Positions 1-5,789 are shown, counted from the stretch's first letter. The stretch: 8,455 bases of DNA from Gemmatimonadaceae bacterium (GCA_013820975.1 JACDHQ010000061.1:1-8455); one strand, 5' to 3'. A program made the numbers and translations. Notes: a model not told the origin generated them from the sequence alone.

Positions 1-15
1 CACGGCAGGTGGCGT

Positions 16-1605
16 TCAGCGATGCGCGTCGCGGATGATGGTGAAGACGACGGGCCAGACTTCGACGCCCTGGACGTCGCTCCGCACGGCGGAGATGATG
101 TCGTTCACCTGCAGCCAGAGGTAGGGAGCTTCCTCCCAGATCAGACGCTGCGCCTCGGCCATGGCGCCGTCACGGACTGCGGGATCGATGGCGGTCTTCG
201 CCGTGGCGATGAGCTCGTCGATCTCGGGGGAATCGAGCCGAACGATGTTCCAGGCGCCGAGGGCGGCCGCACCCGGAGGGTTCGAGGTGAAGAGTGAATC
301 GAGGTGGTAGACGCCGTCGGCGTTCGAGGGGTTGAAGCCGAACTGCCCGATGTCCCACGCGATCTCGGCGGGCGGCACGCGGAGGGTGTCCCAGTACGCG
401 GCAGCTTCGATCACGACGATGTCGATGTCGACGCCGACTGCACCGAGCGAGTTCGCGACAACTTCGGCGATGGCGATGTCGCCAGGGAAGAGACCCTCAG
501 GCGTATAGAGCGTGAAGGCGAGCCGCTCACCGTCCTTCTGGCGGAACCCGTCCGTACCGGCAACCCACCCTGCCTCCTCGAGCAGGGCTGTGGCGCGCTC
601 GGGATCGAAGTCGTAGCTGCCGGCGCGGGCGTACCCGGTGGTGTTGAAGGCGAGTGGCGAGTCGGCCGGTGTGGCGAATCCCTGGAAGACCCCCTGGGCG
701 ATCGCGTCCTTCGGGATGGCGTAGTTCAGTGCCTGGCGCACGCGGACGTCGTCGAGCGGCGCACGCTCGGTCATCAGTGCGAATCCCATGGGGCGGAGTC
801 CTGGCGTGGTGAGCACCTGGACGTTCGGGTCGGCTTCGAGCGTCGCGGCGAGTTGTGGCGGGACGGAGTCGATCACGTCGACCTGCCCGCTCCGCAACGC
901 GGAGATGCGCGTCGACGCCTCGGGGACGTATCGGAACTCGAGTCGGTCCGAGCGGGGTGCCTCACCCCAGTAGCCTTCGTACGCCTCGAGCACGACCAAC
1001 TGTCCGGGCTCGAACTCGGCGATACGGAACGGGCCCGTGCCAACGGGATTCGTCGCGATGTTGTCGTCGCCGTACTGCTCCGACGCGGCCGGGCTCACCA
1101 TCGAGCCGGATCCGTGCGCGAGGGTGTTGAGCAGCGCGGAGAACGGTGCGGCGGTGCTGATGCTGACCGTGAGCGGTCCGATCGCCTCGACCCCGGCGAC
1201 TGGGTTCCAGAGGGGTCTGTTGGTCGGATTGCGATCCCTGTCCATCATCCGCTCGATGTTGAACACGACCGCATCGGCATCGAACGCCGTGCCGTCGTGG
1301 AAGGTGACGTCGGGGCGGAGCTCGAACGTCCACGTCAACCCGTCGTCAGAGGTCGCCCAACTCGTCGCGAGTTGAGGAACGATGGCGAGCGAGGCGTCGA
1401 ACGTCACTAGGCGGTCGTAGAGGACGTAGGCCACCTCGTAGCCGGCCGGGTAGGCGAGGAAGGCCCCCCGCGCCGGGTCGAGCGTCGTGACCGGAACGCT
1501 CTGGGCGTAGACGATCGTGCCTTCGGCCCGCTGAGCGGAGACCGTCGTCGCGCTCAGCATCGCTGCGAGGACGAGCGCGGCGAGAAGTCGGAAGCGGTTG
1601 TTCAT
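16..1605 (-). CDS. ABC transporter substrate-binding protein, family 5 (peptide/nickel/opine type)
   Basis: A 529-aa secreted solute-binding protein that should capture a peptide-like or amino-acid-like ligand outside the inner membrane and hand it to an ABC permease. Residues 1-24 form a clear signal peptide (MNNRFR, then a hydrophobic run, cleavage after V22-S23-A24). There is no lipobox cysteine, so it should be soluble in a periplasm. Family 5 landmarks follow in order: the segment LTWTFELRPDVTFHDGT from residue 90, the VVFNIERM helix at 113-120, GTGPFRIAEF at 189-198, and a DVRVRQALNYAI hinge segment in the second lobe. Length is typical. I chose the ATG at 1605 because AAGGGAGT lies about 7 nt upstream and the signal peptide begins there; an ATG at 1656 overlapping the previous stop by 4 nt would bury the signal peptide behind 17 residues. 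It sits 47 nt after the PLP enzyme gene in the same direction. The ligand cannot be read from sequence. The permease genes are not in the window. Confidence 0.95.
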   Translation of the reverse strand: MNNRFRLLAALVLAAMLSATTVSAQRAEGTIVYAQSVPVTTLDPARGAFLAYPAGYEVAYVLYDRLVTFDASLAIVPQLATSWATSDDGLTWTFELRPDVTFHDGTAFDADAVVFNIERMMDRDRNPTNRPLWNPVAGVEAIGPLTVSISTAAPFSALLNTLAHGSGSMVSPAASEQYGDDNIATNPVGTGPFRIAEFEPGQLVVLEAYEGYWGEAPRSDRLEFRYVPEASTRISALRSGQVDVIDSVPPQLAATLEADPNVQVLTTPGLRPMGFALMTERAPLDDVRVRQALNYAIPKDAIAQGVFQGFATPADSPLAFNTTGYARAGSYDFDPERATALLEEAGWVAGTDGFRQKDGERLAFTLYTPEGLFPGDIAIAEVVANSLGAVGVDIDIVVIEAAAYWDTLRVPPAEIAWDIGQFGFNPSNADGVYHLDSLFTSNPPGAAALGAWNIVRLDSPEIDELIATAKTAIDPAVRDGAMAEAQRLIWEEAPYLWLQVNDIISAVRSDVQGVEVWPVVFTIIRDAHR

Positions 1606-1638
1606 GTCGATGACTCCCTTTCGTGGAGCGATCCGGCT

Positions 1639-1655
1639 TGACCAGTGGTTGGTCA
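1639..1655. repeat. Short inverted repeat TGACCA-N5-TGGTCA at the enzyme stop codon
   Basis: Perfect 6-bp arms separated by GTGGT, lying at the end of the PLP enzyme gene and including its stop codon, just ahead of the substrate-binding protein gene. In RNA it would make a small hairpin. Such intercistronic hairpins can stabilise the downstream message, or the palindrome could bind a regulator. Six base pairs could also arise by chance. Confidence 0.4.
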
Positions 1656-2735
1656 TGCGTCGGCCGTGACGGGGGTGCGATCGTTCTCTCGATCGCGAGA
1701 CAGGTGGGCGAGGATCGCTTCGGCATGCGTGAACACGGCCGGTGTCCCACCGGTGTGGACGAAGACGACGGTGGCGTCGCGCGGTATGATCCCGCGCTCG
1801 ATGTGATCGAGGAGCGCCGCAAAGGACTTGCCGGTGTAGATCGGGTCGAGCACCACCCCTTCGGTCCGGGCCATGAGCTCGACCGCCGCCAGGCCCGCGC
1901 TCGTCACGTGGCCGTAGCCCGGACCGACGAAGTCGCTGAAGCTCACGACTTCGCTCGGGTCGATCTCCAGGTCGATGCCGAGGTGCGCCAGCGTGTCGTT
2001 GGCGATCTGCGCCGTGCGCGGTTCGACATCGTACTCGTGGCTGACCGTGATGCCGTGAACGAGGAACGGTGCCTCGAGTAGACGCTTCGCAAGTACCAGG
2101 CCAGCTTGGCCCTTGCCGCCGGAGGTCATGTAGAGGTAGTCCGGGGCGGCGCCCACGGCCTGCAACTGCTCGATCAGCTCGACCGTGCTCTCGAGGTACG
2201 CGAGAGCGGAACCGATGTCGAAGATGGGTTCGCTCGTGAGCACCATTGGCCGCTCGCCGGCTCGGCGGACCGAATCGGCGACGGCCTCGATGATTTGCCT
2301 CTGCTCTTCGGTGTCGCGAGCGTAATGCACCTCGGCGCCGAGAAGGTGGTTGATGAGGAGATTGCCCTGCAGCACTTCGGGCCGTTCGCCCTTCAGAACG
2401 AGGACGGTGCGCATTCCGAGCTTGTTGCCCGCGGCGACCGTCTGACGCGCGGAGTTCGACGTGATCTCGAGGGCCATGATCAGGACGTTGGCCTCGGCGC
2501 GGACCGGCTGGACCATCCTGAACTCGAGGTTGCGGGTCTTATTCCCACCGAATGCTAGGCCCGTGAGGTCATCGCGCTTGATGAAGATCCGAGGTCCACC
2601 GAGCACGGAGGACAGGCGCTCTGTCTCCTGCAGTGGGGTGGGCAGGCACGCGAGCGAGACCCGTGGCTGCGTAGCGATCAGCTCACGAATCTGGCTCGTG
2701 GTCATGGGCGGGACGAAGCGACTCGTTCGGGTCAT
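1653..2735 (-). CDS. PLP-dependent deaminase, D-cysteine desulfhydrase/ACC deaminase family (desulfhydrase-like)
   Basis: A 360-aa fold-type II PLP enzyme, expected to eliminate from a small D-amino acid or sulfur amino acid, yielding 2-oxoacid, ammonia and, for D-cysteine, sulfide. The PLP lysine is K66 in GGNKTRNLEF; the substrate-side segment is TSNSARQT (92-99), with S93 matching the catalytic serine of ACC deaminase. The phosphate-binding loop is TSGGKGQAGL (204-213), and the conserved C-terminal parts are GPGYG (271-275), DPIYTGKS (297-304) and FVHTGG (325-330). ACC deaminases carry Glu and Leu at two deciding positions; here these are T301 and T328, as in D-cysteine desulfhydrases. Oddities are Ser95 where the family usually has His or Gln, and a lysine in the phosphate loop. 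L-cysteate sulfo-lyase is a related alternative. AGAAGGGAG lies only about 2 nt before the ATG at 2735; the next ATG at 2705 has no Shine-Dalgarno sequence. It is first gene of the operon with the binding protein, divergent from the IclR regulator. Confidence 0.88.
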   Translation of the reverse strand: MTRTSRFVPPMTTSQIRELIATQPRVSLACLPTPLQETERLSSVLGGPRIFIKRDDLTGLAFGGNKTRNLEFRMVQPVRAEANVLIMALEITSNSARQTVAAGNKLGMRTVLVLKGERPEVLQGNLLINHLLGAEVHYARDTEEQRQIIEAVADSVRRAGERPMVLTSEPIFDIGSALAYLESTVELIEQLQAVGAAPDYLYMTSGGKGQAGLVLAKRLLEAPFLVHGITVSHEYDVEPRTAQIANDTLAHLGIDLEIDPSEVVSFSDFVGPGYGHVTSAGLAAVELMARTEGVVLDPIYTGKSFAALLDHIERGIIPRDATVVFVHTGGTPAVFTHAEAILAHLSRDRENDRTPVTADA

Positions 2736-2813
2736 TTCTCCCTTCTCGTCGGACTACCTGGGGCAGCCGGGCAGGTCGAGCGGAGGTGGTCGTGGAGCGG
2801 GCGGACTGGCCGA

Positions 2814-2842
2814 AGCATAGGAGCCTCGGTCGCATGTGTCAA
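2814..2842 (-). promoter_or_regulatory. Predicted sigma70-type promoter of the PLP enzyme operon (TTGACA-N17-TATGCT)
   Basis: On the minus strand TTGACA (2842-2837) is followed by exactly 17 nt and TATGCT (2819-2814). The start point should fall near 2807, giving a leader of about 72 nt before the ATG at 2735. The leader contains a weak 5-bp complementarity (ACCTG at 2756-2760 with CAGGT at 2772-2776) that I do not interpret. The -35 box lies inside the left arm of the inverted repeat at 2833-2865, so a bound regulator would cover it. Confidence 0.75.
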
Positions 2843-2865
2843 GATGTAGAACACCATCTCACATG
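2833..2865. promoter_or_regulatory. Candidate IclR-type operator, imperfect inverted repeat
   Basis: CATGTG-TCA-AGATG (2833-2846) pairs with CATCT-CACATG (2855-2865). The arms match completely (CATGTG with CACATG, AGATG with CATCT) except for a 3-nt bulge in the left arm, around an 8-nt spacer. It lies between the divergent enzyme operon and the regulator gene and overlaps the enzyme -35 box. Divergent IclR-family proteins commonly bind such sites, so control by the neighbour is a reasonable inference. Confidence 0.5.
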
Positions 2866-2918
2866 TTGGAACGAGCTGATGGATAGGATGGCGAACGAAC
2901 CCATGATCGGAGGGCCGT

Positions 2919-3707
2919 GTGAGCCAGTCGATGGGCAAGGCGCTCGGGTTGCTCGACATCGTCGCCGAGGGAGAGAAGACCCTCGCAGAGCTCGGCGAAG
3001 CGAGCGCGCTTCCTAAGAGTACGGCGTACCGTCTGGCCGCAGTCCTGGTCAAGTACGGCTTCCTCCGCACCGACGGGCGGCGTTATCAGCTCGGCTACCG
3101 CCTCATGGAGCTCGGTGAGCTCGCGAAGGACCAGGTGCGCCTCCCGGCACTCGCTCGCCCGCACATGGAGGCCCTTGCCGCGTCGAGCCTGGAGACGGTT
3201 CATCTCGGCGAGCTAGCCGGTATTGACGTCGTCTACCTCGAAAAGGTCGAGGGCGCCCGCGGCCTCCTCATGCGTTCACGGGTCGGTCTTGCGTCCCCAG
3301 CCTGTACGACGGCGATGGGTAAGGCGATCATCGCGCACTTCTCACCAGATGCCTGGGCCGCGTACTTCCAGAACCGTGGGGCGCTGACGCCCCACACCAT
3401 CACGCGGCTCGACGTGTTCGAACGCGAGCTCGACACCGTGCTGCAGCGCGGCGTCGCGTTCGATCGCGAGGAGAACGAACTCGGCATCACCTGCATCGCC
3501 GCACCCGTGTTCGACGCGTCAGGAACCGCTACTGCGGCCGTCAGCCTCAGCGGTGCAGTCGTCTATCTGCCGCCGGAGCGTCTCGAGGAGCTGGTAGAGG
3601 CGGTCGTCGGCTGTGCCCGCGCCGTCAGCAAGGAGCTCGGTGGGTGGCGTGAGCCGTCGCACGAATCCGCCACGAGCGCTGCGGACGGTGAAGTGGCAAC
3701 GGCGTGA
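2919..3707 (+). CDS. IclR-family transcriptional regulator
   Basis: A 262-aa one-component regulator of normal IclR length. Residues 5-62 are the winged helix-turn-helix: TLAELGEASALPKSTAYRLA (21-40) is the helix-turn-helix and the wing follows at RTDGRRYQLGYRL. Residues from about 75 to 245 are the effector-binding domain, with the family segments CTTAMGKAIIAHF (129-141), GVAFDREENELGITC and AAPVFDASG. The start is the GTG at 2919, with GGAGGG about 4 nt upstream; an in-frame ATG at 2931 is too close to the helix-turn-helix and lacks such a site. The gene is transcribed away from the PLP enzyme and binding-protein operon, and it probably senses that pathway's substrate and controls the shared intergenic region, possibly including its own promoter. 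I found no convincing -35/-10 pair for this gene. The last 25 residues are Ala/Ser/Glu-rich and probably disordered. Ligand unknown. Confidence 0.95.
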   Translation: MSQSMGKALGLLDIVAEGEKTLAELGEASALPKSTAYRLAAVLVKYGFLRTDGRRYQLGYRLMELGELAKDQVRLPALARPHMEALAASSLETVHLGELAGIDVVYLEKVEGARGLLMRSRVGLASPACTTAMGKAIIAHFSPDAWAAYFQNRGALTPHTITRLDVFERELDTVLQRGVAFDREENELGITCIAAPVFDASGTATAAVSLSGAVVYLPPERLEELVEAVVGCARAVSKELGGWREPSHESATSAADGEVATA

Positions 3708-3711
3708 TACC

Positions 3712-3729
3712 TCGCCGAGACGGCGGCGA
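3712..3729. terminator. Weak GC hairpin between convergent genes
   Basis: TCGCCG (3712-3717) and CGGCGA (3724-3729) form a 6-bp GC-rich stem with a 6-nt loop, five bases after the regulator's stop and before the 3' end of the opposing pseudogene. No T-run follows on either strand, so this is at best a weak or factor-assisted terminator. Confidence 0.25.
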
Positions 3730-3744
3730 TCCTGACGAGCACAC

Positions 3745-4083
3745 TTAGCGCCACCCCAGGGACCTCAATGCTGTCACGACCTCTGGCAGGAGTACCCACT
3801 GCCCACGACGCCACTCGGCGAAGGAGAACGTCAAGCATGGCTTTCGCTGCAAGCTGAGCCTCGCCGGTCGGAAATTGAGAACATCCGATAAGTGCGCTCC
3901 CAGCTTCCCATAGTGCAGATTGACTGCCGAAGGGTTCTTGTAGCCTGCTGCCACCGCGAGTTCGCTCGGCGCAAGTGCATGCCCCGAGGCTCGATAGTTC
4001 GCCTCCAACATGGCCCGTTACGACGGAGCCAGCGCAGGCAGGATTTCACGGATCGCCTTCTCGTACTCCTGTGTGGTTGGCAT
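3745..4083 (-). pseudogene. Small helix-turn-helix-like protein gene interrupted by an in-frame TAA
   Basis: Read from the ATG at 4083, the frame gives MPTTQEYEKAIREILPALAPS, then TAA (4020-4018), then RAMLEANYRASGHALAPSEL and onward without interruption to a stop at 3745-3747. The protein would be about 112 aa. The part after the stop contains SELAVAAGYKNPSAVNLHYG, which looks like a helix-turn-helix, and it ends LLPEVVTALRSLGWR. From memory this resembles a widespread uncharacterised small family with LAxAAGYKNxxAVNLxYGxLG, also seen joined to HNH nucleases; this is not tested. One C-to-T change of a CAA Gln codon would explain the stop. An internal ATG at 4011 could restart translation and give 88 aa, but has no Shine-Dalgarno sequence. 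A TATGCT box at 4094-4089 ends 5 nt before the original ATG, suggesting a leaderless promoter, though its -35 is poor. Sequencing error is the main alternative to real decay. Confidence 0.7.
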
Positions 4084-4114
4084 GGAGAAGCATAGCGAAG
4101 ATCCTCGCCGGCGA

Positions 4115-4318
4115 TCACTCCTCCGGACCTCGTTCTTCCCTCGAGCCCGCCTCACCACCGCGCCCTCCCCGCCGCGCCGCCACCATCCACCAGACGATCG
4201 CGGCTAGTACCAGGAGCCCCGGGTTGGCCAGGACGAGCACCATCAGGGCGAGGAACAGGATGTAGCCGCCGCCGAGCAGCACGAACAGGACCGTCGTGAT
4301 GATGAGGGAGTCCGTCAT
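4115..4318 (-). CDS. Small two-helix membrane protein, unknown function
   Basis: A 67-aa protein with two hydrophobic stretches, about residues 5-30 (LIITTVLFVLLGGGYILFLA onward) and 33-47 (PGLLVLAAIVWWMVA), separated by a short N-P-G turn. A charged tail of Arg, Gly and Glu (48-67) follows. The Arg cluster directly after the second helix (AARRGGRGG) predicts a cytoplasmic C terminus by the positive-inside rule, so an N-in, C-in hairpin is likely. The ATG at 4318 lies 9 nt after the stop of the endonuclease/phosphatase-fold gene; there is no good Shine-Dalgarno sequence, so translation is probably coupled to that gene. I do not recognise a family. The strong hydrophobic-then-charged layout supports a real gene, but a short frame in GC-rich DNA could be chance. 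Confidence 0.55.
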   Translation of the reverse strand: MTDSLIITTVLFVLLGGGYILFLALMVLVLANPGLLVLAAIVWWMVAARRGGRGGEAGSREERGPEE

Positions 4319-4327
4319 CGTGCTACT

Positions 4328-5182
4328 TCACGGCCCGGAGAGGTCGGCGACGATCGCCGCGTGGTGGCTGGAGTCGATGCGGAACTCGTGCAGGTAGTCG
4401 CAGGCGATCACGTCGAAGGCGCTCGACGCGAAGACGTGGTCGTAGCGGCAGCGATTCTTGCTGGAGCCGTGCTCCCAGCTGAACGCCGAGGCGACGTAGC
4501 CGTGCGCGGTGCGGAAGGCGTCGCGAAGACCGTGTTCGCCGAGCCCTTCGATGACGCTACGCTCCGCGCTCAGCCATCTTGCGGCGAGCTCGGGGCGGAG
4601 GGCGGCGGGGCAGGAGTGCTCCCAGTAACGTACGCGTCCATCCGTGCTCTCGGTGTGCGGCGTGTTGAAGTCGCCGGTCAGGATGCGCGGGAGCTCGGAA
4701 CCCTGCGTCAGCGCGCGATGAACGCCCTCGAAGGTCTCGAGCTTCTTCATGAGCCGCTCTCGACCGGCCTCGCGCTGACCCTTCCTGAAGAGGCTGATTC
4801 CCGTCGACGCGTTCGGGACGTGCACGGTGTGGAGCTCGAACGGACCGGTGGGATGATCGGCCGTGACCGATAGCAGCCGCTCGGGCCACGGTAATCCGGC
4901 CCGCAGCGGATCGAGCGGGCTGATGGCCCAGCGACTCGCGATCATGAGCCCGTCCATGCGGAACGGCCCAGGATGCGGCGTGCCGAGTTCTCTGGCGATT
5001 TCGAAGGTGTCGACCACCTGGTAACCGGCCGCCGCCAGGGGCGCGCACCAGGCGGCGGCGGTGTCGCGGCGGACCTCCTGGAGGGTGATCAGGTCGGGGG
5101 CGAGATCCTCGAGGGAAGCGAGGAACGGCTGGTGGATCGCCTGGCCTCCGTTGGTGATGTTGAGCGACAGTACTCGTGTCAC
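4328..5182 (-). CDS. Endonuclease/exonuclease/phosphatase (EEP) superfamily protein
   Basis: A 284-aa metal-dependent hydrolase of the fold shared by exonuclease III/AP endonucleases, DNase I and inositol or lipid phosphatases. Metal and catalytic positions appear in order: N8 in LSLNITNGG, E36 in TLQEV, H118/H121 in HTVHVPN, D171 and N173 in TGDFNTPHTE, D221 in RDAF, D248 in RYDHVFAS, and H274 in SSHHAAIVADL. The usual final motif is S-D-H; here it reads S-H-H, so the aspartate that normally orients the catalytic histidine is His273. The substrate is uncertain; no signal peptide or membrane helix is seen, so a cytoplasmic nuclease or phosphatase is likely. I chose GTG at 5182 because AGAGGAGA lies about 5 nt upstream and the protein then begins directly with the first beta strand (TRVLSLN). 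An ATG at 5233 would add 17 unrelated residues and start inside a hairpin. It is followed after 9 nt by the small membrane protein. Confidence 0.9.
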   Translation of the reverse strand: MTRVLSLNITNGGQAIHQPFLASLEDLAPDLITLQEVRRDTAAAWCAPLAAAGYQVVDTFEIARELGTPHPGPFRMDGLMIASRWAISPLDPLRAGLPWPERLLSVTADHPTGPFELHTVHVPNASTGISLFRKGQREAGRERLMKKLETFEGVHRALTQGSELPRILTGDFNTPHTESTDGRVRYWEHSCPAALRPELAARWLSAERSVIEGLGEHGLRDAFRTAHGYVASAFSWEHGSSKNRCRYDHVFASSAFDVIACDYLHEFRIDSSHHAAIVADLSGP

Positions 5183-5225
5183 GTGATCTCCTCTCCCGTG
5201 CAGTGCCCTCACGGTAGAGAAGAAC

Positions 5226-5251
5226 CGCGTCATTAGGTGACGCGATCGTCA
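5226..5251 (-). terminator. Perfect hairpin CGCGTCA-N5-TGACGCG with a third CGTCA half-site
   Basis: Plus-strand CGCGTCA (5226-5232) and TGACGCG (5238-5244) are perfect 7-bp arms around TTAGG. A further CGTCA (5247-5251) makes a second palindrome, TGACG-N4-CGTCA (5238-5251). Read on the minus strand, the hairpin comes 13 nt after the old stop of the WYL remnant and is followed by GTTCTTCTCT, so it may have been that gene's terminator. The three TGACG half-sites also suit an operator for the EEP gene that follows; both readings remain open. Confidence 0.4.
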
Positions 5252-5257
5252 ACCGAC

Positions 5258-5567
5258 TCATTCCTCGAAGGCGCGGCTCGCGCGGTGCAGTTCCTCGCGT
5301 GCGACGTCACGCACGTGCTCGGGGCCGAGAACTTCGACGCCAGAGCCCCAGCTGAAGAGCCAGGGGAGGAGGTCGAGTGGGAGTCCGCGTTCGTCTTAGG
5401 TTCCGGTGAGGTCGGTCGTGGATGGATTGCGCGGCCCGCGCCTGAAGGCGGAGCGTCACCTCGAGCCGCGGACCCGTCACGATGCCCCACGCGCTTACGA
5501 GGAACTCGTGGGGATCGAAGCTGTCGGGAATCGCTTAGGTGTCGGTGAGGAGCAACCTGCGAGGAGC
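5258..5567 (-). pseudogene. Remnant of a WYL-domain transcriptional regulator (C-terminal part)
   Basis: No intact gene lies here, but the minus strand in two frames reads as the C-terminal half of a WYL/YafY-type regulator. From 5567, one frame gives APRRLLLTDT, a TAA (5537-5535), then AIPDSFDPHEFLVSAWGIVT followed by GPRLEVTLRL down to about 5445. This matches the strand-rich end of the WYL domain. After a shift of frame, 5395-5258 gives DERGLPLDLLPWLFSWGSGV, EVLGPEHVRDVAREELHRAS and RAFEE-stop, the typical WCX extension. The middle stretch linking the parts, perhaps a dozen or more residues, is missing. The N-terminal helix-turn-helix is absent: no matching sequence is seen upstream of about 5570, where the promoter of the opposing operon begins. 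Identification is from remembered family consensus, and the pattern of stop, frameshift, deletion and truncation says decay and not a single sequencing error. Confidence 0.75.
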
Positions 5568-5607
5568 CTAGTTGATAGGTGCCGGGCCGGGCCGACGTAG
5601 AAAAGGC

Positions 5608-5636
5608 TTGACAAACTATTAGTAAGCTAATAGAGT
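5608..5636 (+). promoter_or_regulatory. Predicted leaderless promoter of the unknown operon (TTGACA-N17-TAGAGT)
   Basis: A perfect TTGACA -35 (5608-5613), a 17-nt spacer and a TAGAGT -10 (5631-5636) end 6 nt before the ATG at 5643. The expected start point therefore falls on or next to that ATG and no Shine-Dalgarno sequence is present, so the first gene should be translated from a leaderless message. The AT-rich patch stands out from its GC-rich surroundings, and AAAA precedes the -35. Confidence 0.85.
5616..5633. promoter_or_regulatory. Perfect palindromic operator CTATTAG-TAAG-CTAATAG
   Basis: Perfect 7-bp inverted arms around a 4-nt spacer, lying inside the promoter spacer and covering the first three bases of the -10 box. 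A protein bound here would block RNA polymerase, so the operon is probably repressed by a dimeric regulator. Candidates are the operon's own products (the ribbon-helix-helix-like N terminus of the 550-aa protein, or one of the small basic proteins), by analogy with autoregulated toxin-antitoxin and phage-like operons. Confidence 0.75.
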
Positions 5637-5642
5637 AACCCC

Positions 5643-5789
5643 ATGAGCAAACCTACGCAGTTCTCCCCGACCGAGCACGCAGTAGAACGCTACATCGAAC
5701 GCTTCGCCCCTGGTCTCTCGAAGGATCGAGCACGCAGATTGCTGAGCCGGCTCGCCGTCGGTGCGCGTGCTCTCAAGGTGTCGAAATGA
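5643..5789 (+). CDS. Small protein, resembles N-terminal half of a DUF4258-like domain
   Basis: A 48-aa protein starting MSKPTQFSPTEHAVERYIER and ending ARALKVSK. The core S-P-T-E-H-A-V-E-R-Y-I-E-R-F-A-P-G-L-S, followed by an Arg/Leu-rich helix (residues 25-45), resembles the first helices of small DUF4258-type proteins with the pattern HAxxRxxER. DUF4258 proteins are often encoded beside small regulators or in toxin-antitoxin-like pairs, but no activity is established here. The start is set by the leaderless promoter, whose start point coincides with this ATG. Its stop overlaps the next ATG (ATGA, 5786-5789), so translation is probably coupled. It lacks the C-terminal strands expected of the full domain; these appear in the next frame. 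It is net basic. Family assignment is from memory of the motif and is weak. Confidence 0.7.
   Translation: MSKPTQFSPTEHAVERYIERFAPGLSKDRARRLLSRLAVGARALKVSK

Noticed and set aside
304..1410. Long plus-strand open frame opposite the substrate-binding protein gene
   Set aside because: The translation is rich in Arg, Gly and Asp with no domain signature and no ribosome site. The opposite strand encodes a clear family 5 binding protein with a signal peptide.
1606..1656. ATG at 1656 as start of the substrate-binding protein (4-nt overlap with the enzyme stop)
   Set aside because: It would place 17 polar residues before the signal peptide and lacks a good ribosome site, whereas ATG 1605 has AAGGGAGT at proper spacing. 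ATGA overlap alone was not enough.
2866..2889. TTGGAA and TAGGAT as promoter of the IclR gene
   Set aside because: The spacing is only 12 nt, too short for a sigma70-type promoter.
5183..5233. ATG at 5233 as start of the EEP protein
   Set aside because: The extra 17 residues do not fit the fold and the start lies in the loop of a hairpin; GTG 5182 has a strong Shine-Dalgarno sequence.
5247..5252. Minus-strand TTGACG as a -35 box for the EEP gene
   Set aside because: No acceptable -10 hexamer lies 16-18 nt downstream.
5237..5548. 103-aa plus-strand frame over the WYL remnant
   Set aside because: It has no ribosome site or recognisable motif. The minus strand carries unmistakable, though broken, WYL-type sequence.
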